Positions 54,965-64,000 of a stretch of 64,000 nt of DNA are shown here, in pieces. The DNA is from Pleurodeles waltl (Eukaryota > Chordata > Amphibia > Caudata > Salamandridae). The stretch covers positions 1,022,895,066 to 1,022,959,065 of the forward strand of contig NC_090446.1 of NCBI RefSeq assembly GCF_031143425.1, in the 5' to 3' direction. Position 1 is the stretch's first letter; every line of letters starts with the position of its first letter. The notes beneath the pieces were generated by a model. The model was not told the origin of the DNA and ran no database searches. It saw only the letters and a program-made list of their open reading frames with translations. The translations under genes and the position numbers were made by a program.

Positions 54965-57760
54965 TGTAGGAAAGTACCCTCTTTCTTGGCATGGTTACTC
55001 CCATTTCTGCCTGTTGTCGGTATGTTTGACTGTGTCTACTGGGATCCTGATAACTAGGACACCAGTAGTTTTGCTCTCTCCTCTAAATTGTATCTTTTTC
55101 TTCCCAAAATTGGCATACTGGTCCCCCCATGTAAGTCTCTAGTATATGGTACCTAGGTACCCAGGGTATTGAGGTTCCAGGTGATCCCTATGGGCTGTAG
55201 CAGTTATTCCCATGCAAAGGGTTCTGCGGGCCTGCTATTGCAGTCTTCGTGAAACAGGTGCATGCACCAGTTTTCACTACAGATCACTACACCAGGTCAC
55301 TATAAGTCACCCCGATGGTAGGCCCTCTCAGCCCAGAGGGCAGGGTGCAGTTACCTGTGTGTGAGGGCACCCCTGCACTAGCAGAGGTGCCCCCACAAAC
55401 TCCAGATCCAATTTCCTGGACTTTGTGAGTGCAGGGACGCCATTTTACGTGTGCACTGGACATAGGTCACTACCTATGTCCAGCTACATAATGGTAACTC
55501 CGAACCTGGGCCTGTTTGTTATCAAACATGTTGAAAGCATACCCCAGTACTATTGCAAGTATTGGAAGTATGATTCCATGCACTTTGGGGGCCCCTTAGA
55601 GGACTCCCAGGATTGTTACCACCAGTCTTACATGATTTCCAGGTAGCCCAGCAGCTGCCACCCCTCAGAAAGGTTTCTTCCCTCCTGCTGCTTGATTTGA
55701 TCAAGCCAAGGAAGGCAGAACAAAGGATTTCCTTTGGGAGAGGGAGGTAACACCCTCTCCCTTTGGAAATAGGTGTGACTGGCTTGGGAGGGATAGCCTC
55801 TCCAAGCCACTGGCTTGCTTTGAAGGGAATATTTGGTGCCCTCCGTGCATAAACCAGTCCACACAGGTTCAGGGACCCCCCCAGTCCCATCTCTGGTACG
55901 AAACTGGACAGTGGAAAGAGGAGTGACCACTCTCCTGTCCATCACCACCCTAGGGGTAATTGCCAGAGCTCCTCCAGAGAGTCCCTGGGTTCTGCCATCT
56001 TGTTTCCAAGGTTGGCAGGGAACTCTGGGAGCATCTGAGTGGCCAGGCCAGACAGGTAACGTCAGAGCCCCTTCCTGATAGGTGCTTACCTGGTTAGATG
56101 ACCAATCCTACTTTCAGGGCTATTTAGGGTCTCTCTGGGGTGGGTCCTCAGATTCGGCTTGCAAGATTCCAGCAGGACTCCTCTGCAACCTCTGCTTCGA
56201 CTTCTGGCCCCTGGAACTACGACTGGACCCTCCAGTAACCGACAAACAATGCTAAAACAAAGAAGACTTTTTTGCAACTTTGTTTCCACGTCTCCACCCA
56301 GCTTTTCAACATTTCACCAGCGGTGCATCCTCAGAAGACTGCAACTCTTCAGCCTGCAAAAGAAGAAGAAGGAATCTCCCTTGGAGGGAAGAAGTCACTA
56401 CCCTGCAACCGCAGGTACCTACAAGAAGCGAAGTCCGGCTGCGTGGATCTCCTCTCATCTTTAGCTACGTGGATCCTTCATCACAGGTGGTGGTTCAGAG
56501 TAGTCCTCTTGGTCCTCTCTGCCAGCTGTCCAACTCTGGTGAAGGTAAGCCCTTGCCTTCTCACGCAGGACAGTACCCCCGTGCTCCGCATTTCATGCAG
56601 CTGCCAAGGCTTGTTGCGTCTCCTCCAAGGGATCTTTAGGCAACGTGTAGCTCCAACCCCCAGCACTGCATTCTGCAAAGCACAGATTACTGCTTGGTTC
56701 TCCTGTGGCGTAGGATCCTCTTTTGTAGTGCTGCGTGGGCTTCTTCTGCAACTCCTGTGTCCCCGTCCAGTGGTATTTCTGTGGGTGCTGCCTCTGCTCC
56801 AGTGGAGTCTCTGTGACACTGAGGGTCCCCTGTGACTCCACTTCCTGGGTTGAGACCTCCTGGGCCTTGCTGGTCCCTGGCAGCTCCTCTTTTCCACTAA
56901 TTGCAAGTTTGCCTTTGCCAAGGCTTGTTGGTGGAATTCCTGCACCAACACCCATCTGCAATCTTCCTTCCAGTGTAGGGCTTCATCTGCATCCATCTTG
57001 AATTCTTCTCTGGCCCCAGAGCTGCAGTGCTGACCTGTTCTTCATCACTGTTGACCAACTCTTGCATCCACAGCTGGGTGGTTAGTAGCTCCTACTCCTC
57101 CTGGACTCCACTGTGACTCTTGGACTTGGTCCCCTCTCTCCACAGGACTTATTTCTTCAGGAATCCACCACTGGTTTTCTTGCTGTCTTGTCCGGGTGTC
57201 TTCTTTTCTTCTTGTTCCTCCTTTTGGGTGGTTTGGGGAAAATCCAGTGTTTTACTCCTGCATTCCTGGTTGCTGGAGGGTACTGTGTTACTTACCTCTA
57301 TGGTTTTCTAGTACTCCCAGCTCCCCTCTGCACATTTTACTTACCTAGGTTGGGGGTACCTGATTCGCATTCCATTTTTATTTTGTATACGGTTTGTGCT
57401 CCCCCTAGGGTCACTATTGGTTATTGCTATTTGCACTGTTTTGTAACTTTTTCTATGTCTGTTTCTGATTACTATTGTATACTTACCTCCTAAAGGTGGG
57501 TCACCTGTCTAGTATTTTTTTGGTGATTTTATTCCAAAAATAAAGTACCTTTTATTTTTGTGCAACTGTGTAAGTGGTATGTAACTACAGTGGTATTGCT
57601 TTGCATGTCTCCTAGATAAGCCTAGGCTGCTCATCCACAGCTACCTCTAGGGAGCCTAGCTTCTAGACACTGCCTACACTTCACTAAGAGGAGATAGCTG
57701 GACCTGGTATAAGGTGTAAGTATCATAGGTGCCCACCACACACCATGCCAGCTTCCTACA
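54965..57760 (+). mobile_element. LTR family B: ~2.8-kb non-coding LTR-like element
   Basis: It begins TGTAGGAAAGTACCCTC and ends CCAGCTTCCTACA, with inverted TGTAGGAA/TTCCTACA ends. A polyadenylation-type AATAAA near 57538 lies about 220 bp from the end. It shares a layout with family A: CACCCCGATGGTAGGCCC versus CACCCCTAGGGTAGACC, and AGATAAGCCTAGGCTGC versus AGATAAGCCTGACTGC. No coding region is supported; the long Pro/Ser-rich and Leu-rich frames at 56.1-57.5 kb have no recognisable domain. It is inserted within the satellite array. A standard 5-bp target duplication is not evident (ACCAC/ACGCA). Confidence 0.7.
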
Positions 57761-57979
57761 ACGCAACATCACAAAACAAAATAAAATGATGGACGTTGTT
57801 GAAACTTTTCAAACACTCACCCCTAGTCACAGATCTGGGTTTAATCCATCATTATTTTGTTCGCCATGTCACCCCAGTTTGGACCCAGCCATATGCAAAT
57901 CAGTCTTGACCCTGTTCCCCATGGTAACAGTCCAGCCCGAACTGCTATACCAGGTCCTCCCAGGACAGGAAACAAGCAT

Positions 57980-58019
57980 CCTGGGACCGGTTTCAGGGTA
58001 TCACCCTTCATCTGCCAGG
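57980..58019 (-). ncRNA. Hammerhead ribozyme (Satellite 2 type), best copy
   Basis: Minus strand, in order: stem I strand CCTGG (58019-58015); core CAGATGA in place of CUGAUGA (58014-58008); stem II AGGGT-GAT-ACCCT (58007-57995); GAAA plus stem III ACCGGT, i.e. two base pairs closed by a 2-nt loop; cleavage triplet GTC with the predicted cut between 57985 and 57984; stem I strand CCAGG (57984-57980). Outside stem I a second helix CAAGC/GCTTG pairs after an internal bulge, as in natural type I hammerheads. The very short stem III is the hallmark of the newt ribozyme, which cuts best as a dimer. The single core change U to A at the second position of CUGAUGA should impair cleavage. Confidence 0.88.
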
Positions 58020-58232
58020 CTAGCTTGAGTCCAGTGGTGCAGCGAGCAAGGGACCCACGTCTGCGCATACCCCTGCCACTTGAGGCACACAAAGCAACAT
58101 CACAAAACAAAATAAAATGATGGACGAAGTGTTGAAACTTTTCAAAGACTCATCCCCAGTCACAGATCTGGGTTTAATCCATCGTTATTTTGCTCGCCAC
58201 GTCACCCCAGTTGGACCCAGCCATACGTAAAT

Positions 58233-60660
58233 CAGTCTTCCATCTACCTTGACGATTGGCTGATGAAGACAAGCTTGCCGCAGGCAGTTGTCTCTCACAT
58301 CCAGTCTGTGACAAAACTTCTGCATTTTGCTGGGGTTCACTATGAACATGCCAAAGTCAAACCTGACTGTCCTATTCATCAGCGCTGTTCTGCACAATGT
58401 TGCAGTGTTGCGCTTATTGTCCAGAGTTGAGAGTCCAGGATATTCAGGCTATGATACCGATGTTTCAACCTCTATCTGGGAATTTAGTAAACTGACTCTG
58501 AGGCTGCTGGGCCTCACGGCCTCCTACTTACTGCTAGTTAACATGCCCGCTTGGGTATAAGGGCTCTGAAGTGGGACCTGAAGTTCCAGTGGGCGCAGCA
58601 TTAGGGGGATCTCTCCAACATGGTCCAGATCACAGAGGAAACTGCAAAAGACCTGCAGTGGTGACTAACGAACCACGATTGGGTCAGCTGCAGACCCCTC
58701 TCCCTTCCCCACCCAGAGCTGACGGTAGTGACAAATGTGTCACACCTGGGTTGGAGCGGGAGAGGTGGAGATCAGAGAACTTTGGGGAAGTCATGGCTCC
58801 ACATCATCCTGTTGGAGTTGAGAGCAACTCATCTGGAATTGAAAGCCCTTCTTCCTTCTGTTTAGGGAGGCTGGCTCAGATGTTCACGGACAACACCACC
58901 TCCACGTTGTATTGCAATAAACAGGGCGCAGTGGCGTCAATAACCCTGTATCAAGAGGTCCTGCGTCTCTGGCCATGGCTGGTACATTAGAACATATTCC
59001 TTGTGGTTCAACATCTCTCAGATTCTCTGAACACCAAAGTGTACATATTCGCCTGTTGATGCCTCGTGGATTATGAGTGGCGTCTCCTTTCGGAGGTGGT
59101 GCAAGGTCATTTCAGTGATAGTGGAGATAGTTAGTTATATCTGTTCACCAACACTGTTAATACGCACTGTCAGCACTTCTGCGCACTGGAGTTTCCAAGA
59201 TGACTCACTCGGAAATGCTTTTTATCTCGAGTGGAGTTCAGGCCTCCTGTACCCCTCCCCGCTATACCACTTTCGCCCAGAGTTCTCAAGAAGATCAGAA
59301 ACGACTGGTACAAGTAATTCCTGTAGGCTCTGAAGTGAGCACAGAGAGTATGGTATTCTGAACTCCTTAACATTAGTCCTCTGATTAGGCTGCCTCTTCA
59401 GGAGGACCTACTGGGACAGCAACAGGGCATAGTACTACACCTGAACCTTGGCAAGCTCTGCCTTTATGCATGGAGATTGAGCAGTGGCAGTTGACAGTTT
59501 CTAACCTCTATGCAGAAATCTGTAATGTTATTCTGGCCACCAGACGTCCCTCAACCATGACAGTGTACATCTTTTATTGGGACAAATTTGTGGCTCTGTG
59601 TACTACTAAAATGGTTGGTCCCCTTTCTGCAGCTTTGTTGAGGTTTTATTATTTATTGAGGTTATGCTTTGGGGACTGTTAAGGGGTATCTTATGGCTAT
59701 ATTGGCGGTCTTGCAGGTGCCGGATCAGCCCTTCCTGTTTAAGTCACTTGTGACTCGTTTTCTAAAATTACTACAATATATGTTCCCACCAAAACCCTTC
59801 ATGATGTCCCAGTGGAACGTGAACCTAGTCTTGACCTTCCTGATGTGCTTATCCTCCGAGACTATGCACTCTTGTCCTCAACTCCTACAGACCAACAAGA
59901 TAGATTTTCTAGTGGCCATTACCTCCACCAGAAGGGTTAGTGCACCACAAGCACTTTGTGCACCCTCCTTACATGATTTCTCTTCCAGAGAAACTGGTTC
60001 TGAGAATGTGTGCCTCTTTCCTGCCAAAAGTGATATCTTTTCATGTCGGCTAGACCATCACACTGCCTACCTTCTATGCTCCACCTCACCCTTCCAAAGA
60101 GGAGGAGCGGCTCCAGCGCCTGGACAAAAATATCATATTATTGCACTACATCGATTATACCAAAGACTTCTGAATGAAAGATCAAGTCTTCATTGGGTTT
60201 GTCGGGCAAAAAAATGAAAGGAAGTGCAGAAATGGACCATCTCAAGATGGATTGTGCTGTTCATTAAAATCTGCTACTGGCCAAGAAGCAACCCCCTGAA
60301 GCCTTCTGTGCTCATTCCACCAGAGCTAGGACTGCGACCACTAAGTTAGCTCTCAGAGTGCCTCTCCTGGACATCTGTCAGGCTGCATATTTAACTTCTC
60401 TGTGCATATTTACCAAGCACTACTGCCTGGAAAGTCAGGTCCATCATGATGTTTACTTTGCCTGTTCGGTCCTCCAGAACTTTCTGGTTTAGATCTCTTT
60501 GTAGATCCACCTTCAGGGAGGTATTTCTTGAGTATCTGTTTTAAGGTAAGGAATCTGTGGCCAGAAGTCTCTATCAGATTAACTACTTACTAACCCTCTG
60601 TACCGCCTTATCTGGCAGAGACTCTATCTAACCTTACTGACCCTTCCATCCTCACTGCTC
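58233..60660 (+). mobile_element. DIRS-F: 5'- and 3'-truncated DIRS remnant
   Basis: It starts inside the RT at the catalytic block (IYLDDWLMK, about 58245-58270), directly joined to the last satellite unit. RNase H (VFTDNTTS-like at about 58880) is followed by a recombinase with HSTRARTATT (about 60310) and KHYCLESQ (about 60415). The internal complementary region is at about 60540-60640 (GGTAAGGAATCTGTGGCCAG and complement). The right terminal repeat is missing. Stops and frameshifts are frequent. It is the same lineage as DIRS-A/C/E. Confidence 0.82.
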
Positions 60661-62053
60661 TTCGAAAAAATGTCTTTACATAGGGTAACCCTTCTAAAGC
60701 ATACCTCTACCAAAACTGTAAAAGGGTGCCTTATATTTAATAAAACATGTAAAAAGTGGAGCTTTTGTGGTGTAGCTAGAGTGGGGGATTATTATAGAGA
60801 GAAACAAAATGTTGTAGGATGTGTTGCGCTTTGCCAACAAGAGAACTGTGTGGGAGTCAGGAATCACTAGTCTTAAATAGTGACTACATAATAAAACCAG
60901 TCCAATAGTCAGGAAATGGAACAAATAAAATCAGGGTGAAAAGATAGGAAAAAGACATTGAGCCCAGTTTACTTTAAGTCACATATCAGTGGGTTAGTTT
61001 TCATTCTTTGAGCTAAAACAGGCCCGATAATCTTCATTATTCAGAGTTCTCCTTTTCCCCATCACAGTCCTAATGTAGTGAGTTTCTGCCTCAATACACA
61101 AACTTAATTTACTCATCAAAGCTTCAAAAATGTAAAAAATGATTGTTTGACAACGTCTGATAGAAGCTCCACCAGCTCGTTTATGTCAAGTTAGCAAGCT
61201 TCCTCTTGCCTTTGTGGATGTCAACTCTTGGGCTCTTAGGAACGGATCCCAGGACTGTGATGCGGAAGAGGAGGACTATGTATGATAATTGGTAATTAAT
61301 AGGGCTGTCACCTCCTCATCCATTTTCCTGTCCCCAGTCCTGACCTAGTGAGAATGTACCAAAGCAAAACAAGAGCACATTAGGACATCAAATACTGTGA
61401 CTGTGGTATAGGACCCCTGGGTTAACAGAGAGGCTAATGCTAAGATGGAAGTTTCAGTGTCTGTTTTATTTCTTAGTGTGGTAGGTGAGCAACGTCAGTA
61501 GTAGGTTCAAAATACAGAAACATAGTCCTACTCTCTAGAGTTTGTTCTCCCCTTTAGTTCTTTTAACTTTCTCTTGGAGTCCAGGCTGCAGTACCCCTGG
61601 GGATGCCACTCGATGTTCAATCCCAGCTGTCCACCTGGGAAAAGGAAGGGGAATAATACCAGCAGCCTTGGCATAAAGAAAGTATCTGGGTTTTATTGTG
61701 AGGATTCAGAATATCCATTTATTTTGGTGCACATCATTCACTAGTTTTGCATCGGTGTAATTCCCTGTAGTGCTTAGTCGTCTTGTGTGACCCTGTGATA
61801 ATTAAGGAAACATTCATGTTTAGGTGTATTAGAATATGGTGCCCATTTTGTGCCCTTCAGACCCTCCCACCACCTCCTTAGCTTGTTAGACCTTAACACT
61901 TGCCTGAGACCCTACTGCTCCCAGAGACTCCTGGACATGCGCGTCTCTCGCTGAGTACTTCCTCTGTTTCCCGTCTGGTTTGCAGGCTGATCGCCTCCCT
62001 CCTTACTCTTTGTCTCTGGGCTGCCACTTCCTCTGTCTTTGGTTCACCGTGCC
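60661..62053. other. Intronic DNA, nothing recognised
   Basis: Mixed-composition non-coding DNA. No gene or family was recognised. Confidence 0.45.
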
Positions 62054-63898
62054 TGTTAGAAATAGGGTCTCTGGTTGGCAATCAGTTTGTACTCTGTCCA
62101 AGCAGGGACCCTCTCTCTAGTCAGGCAAGGAAGACACAGACTTGGATAACCCCCTGTTCATCCCATTGGTAGCTTGGCACAAGCAGTCAGGCTTATCTTA
62201 AAGGCAATGTGTATAGTTTTTGTACCAATACACAGAGTAATATAGTGAAAACACTACAAAACGGACACCACAACAGTTTAGAGAAGTAGGCAATATTTAT
62301 CTAAATCAAACATCCAAAATGACAAAAATCCATCATACACAAGTAAAGTTATGAATTTTTTAAATAATAGAATCTTGCTCCATAGAAAACAACGGAAACG
62401 TTGTTGTTACACAAAGTACCTGGTTTATGTAAAAAATAAAGCCGCACAGGCGAGCATGTATAAAAAAAAGTCAGGGATGCATTGTTTTCCTCTCCTACAA
62501 GGGAGCGATGTGTCGATTTCTGGATGGGGCACCCGGGTCCACGCAGGTTCACATTGATTTTGATGCCCAGTGATGATGTGTGTGAAACACCGGCCACGCG
62601 GTGATGGAAAGACCGCGCTGCAGGGGTTTTTTGTCGCTTTCAGCAGCCGCAAGTGGGTGTTTCTCCAGCCGTGATGCAGGTGATGCATTGATTTCCCAGC
62701 TGAGATGCAGGTGGTGCATTGATTTCAGCCGCGAGGCGGGTGCTGTGTTGTTTTTACAGCCACGTTTCAGGTGGTGTGTCATAATTTTCCCTGCACAGCA
62801 TCCTGTGCATGGATTTCAGTCCTTATTCTACCAGCCTTACCTTTCAAGGCCCCAGGGACTGGATAGGGCACCTCTTGGCAGGGCAAGAGTCTCAACAGAG
62901 AGTCCAGATGCTGGCAGAGGAAGTCTTAGATGGTCCTGAGACTCCAAAACAGGAGACAAGCTTAGTTCAAGCCCTTGGAGTCACTTCACAAGCAGGAATA
63001 TACCACAAAGTCCAGTCTTTGTCCTCTTTCAGGCGGAAGCAGCAATTGCAGGGCAACCCAGGAAAGCACAGTCACAGGCAAAAGGGCAGTTCTCCTCCTC
63101 CAGTCTGACCCAAACAGGGAATACCCAATCAGGCATAGTAACAGAATGGTTTAAGCAAGAAAATGCCCACTTTCTAAAAGTGGCATTTTCAAACTGACAA
63201 TCTAAAAAAACAACTTTACCAAAAGATGTATTTTTAAGTTGTGAGTTCAGAGATCCCAAACTCCGTATCTCCATCTGTTCCCAAAGGAAAACTGCAGTTG
63301 AAAGATATTTAAAGGCAGACCTCATGTTAACCTATGAGTGAGATAGGCCTTGCAACAGTCAAAAACAAATTTGGCAGTATTTCACTGTTAGTACATGTAA
63401 AACACATTAGTACATGTCCCACCTTTAGCATACACTGCACCCTGCCTGTGGGGCTACCTCGGGCCTATCTAAGGGGTGTCTTACATGTATAAAAAGGGAA
63501 GGTTTGGGCCTGACAAGTGGGTACACTTGCCAAGTCGAATTAGCAGTTTAAAACTGCACACAGACACTGCAGTGGCAGGCCTTACCCATGTTTACAGGGC
63601 TACTCATGTGGGTGGCACAGTCATTGCTGCAGGCCCACTAGTAGCATTTGAGTTACAAGCACTGGGCAACTAGTGCACTTTACTAGGGACTTACTTGTAA
63701 ATCAGATTTGCCAGTCATGGAAAAGCCAATTACACATACAGTTTACACAGACGTCATTTGCACTTTAGCACTGGTCAGCTATTGTAAAGTGCCCGGAGTA
63801 ACAAAACCAGCAAAAACAGAGTCCAGCACACAGTCAAAACATGGGAAGCAGAGGCAAAAAAGATAGGGGAGACTACGCCAAGAATGCCAGGTCACACA
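62054..63898 (-). mobile_element. LTR family A, copy 4 (complete, minus orientation)
   Basis: On + it begins TGTTAGAAATAGGG and ends GGTCACACA. The reverse complement therefore runs TGTGTGACCTGGCATTC to CCCTATTTCTAACA, matching copy 2 at both ends. It is 1845 bp, non-coding, and shares GGCCTGCAGCAATGACTGTG-type blocks with copies 2 and 3. The flanks GTGCC (62049-62053) and GCGCC (63899-63903) match at four of five bases, with a CpG-type difference. This supports a 5-bp target duplication and hence an LTR element. It is the best copy for defining the family. Confidence 0.78.
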
Positions 63899-64000
63899 GC
63901 GCCGTTATCCACTCCACCAGTCCTCCTTCACTTGTGGTCCCTATGATGCTTCTTCCTTAGGCTATACCCCTTTCAACTCCTGGCTTGATTGCTTATTCGT

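Larger units (their letters stand above)
54346..58239 (-). repeat. ~330-bp newt Satellite 2-type tandem array, interrupted by an LTR
   Basis: Units are marked by CACAAAATAAAATGATGG and its variants at about 54362, 54691, 57776 and 58110. There are two units before and two (the last truncated) after the LTR at 54965-57760. Full units are about 330 bp, and the second is shortened to about 272 bp by a deletion that removes the ribozyme core. Each unit carries ATGCAAAT and, on the minus strand, a hammerhead domain. A ~330-bp transcribed hammerhead satellite is the definition of newt Satellite 2. The functional strand here is minus. Short open frames across it follow the repeat and are not genes. 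Confidence 0.88.

Noticed and set aside
56159..57493. Long Pro/Ser- and Leu-rich frames in LTR family B as envelope or membrane proteins
   Set aside because: No conserved motif, no ordered neighbours and biased composition; treated as non-coding LTR sequence.
1..64000. CRISPR arrays, tRNA/rRNA genes, bacterial operons or phage modules
   Set aside because: None of their signatures were found. The spliced vertebrate exons and retroelement content identify eukaryotic DNA.

Overview
This is a eukaryotic, non-microbial window, best read as salamander nuclear DNA and most likely from a newt (Salamandridae). Three pieces of evidence point there. A ~330-bp tandem satellite carries a minus-strand hammerhead ribozyme of the newt Satellite 2 type. 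DIRS tyrosine-recombinase retrotransposons are abundant. The host introns are enormous and filled with transposons. No bacterial-style genes, operons, tRNAs, rRNAs or CRISPR arrays were seen.

The only host gene recognised is an ABCA-subfamily ABC transporter, best matched to ABCA5, on the + strand. Three consecutive exons are present, at 9704-9823, 14773-14974 and 51383-51552. All have AG/GT splice borders and compatible phases. They cover the end of the first nucleotide-binding half, the cytosolic linker, and the first helix of the second membrane half. The two introns between them are 4.9 kb and 36.4 kb, and the window also holds more than 9.7 kb of upstream intron and more than 12.4 kb of downstream intron.

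The rest is intronic repeat DNA, often nested. Positions 1-9579 hold a DIRS element (DIRS-A), split at 1339/6029 by a nearly complete Penelope-like element in minus orientation with a 14-bp target duplication. Positions 10748-13950 hold a fragment of a long non-coding LTR followed by a DIRS remnant (DIRS-C). Positions 17181-22362 hold a second member of that LTR family, interrupted by a Harbinger transposon with a broken transposase and a Myb-like accessory gene. Then come a hAT-type MITE (22873-23035), a 5'-truncated piggyBac (26776-29700), an L2-clade LINE (30.7-33.8 kb) and the best-preserved element, DIRS-D (33917-39754). DIRS-D retains long terminal inverted repeats, an internal complementary region matching both ends, and open RT/RNase H and recombinase frames.

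Further right are a short tandem array with a hammerhead-like stem-loop (40.5-40.95 kb), a decayed DIRS (DIRS-E, 43466-49329) carrying a third LTR-A copy, a truncated L2 with a palindromic MITE inside, the hammerhead satellite array (54346-58239) interrupted by a 2.8-kb LTR (family B), a last DIRS remnant (DIRS-F, 58233-60660), and a fourth LTR-A copy with a near-perfect 5-bp target duplication (62054-63898).

The most notable features are the hammerhead satellite with intact octamer motifs, the candidate hammerhead in the Penelope 3' region, the nearly intact DIRS-D, and the order of insertions that can be read from the nesting. Family names come from sequence recognition alone; no database was searched.
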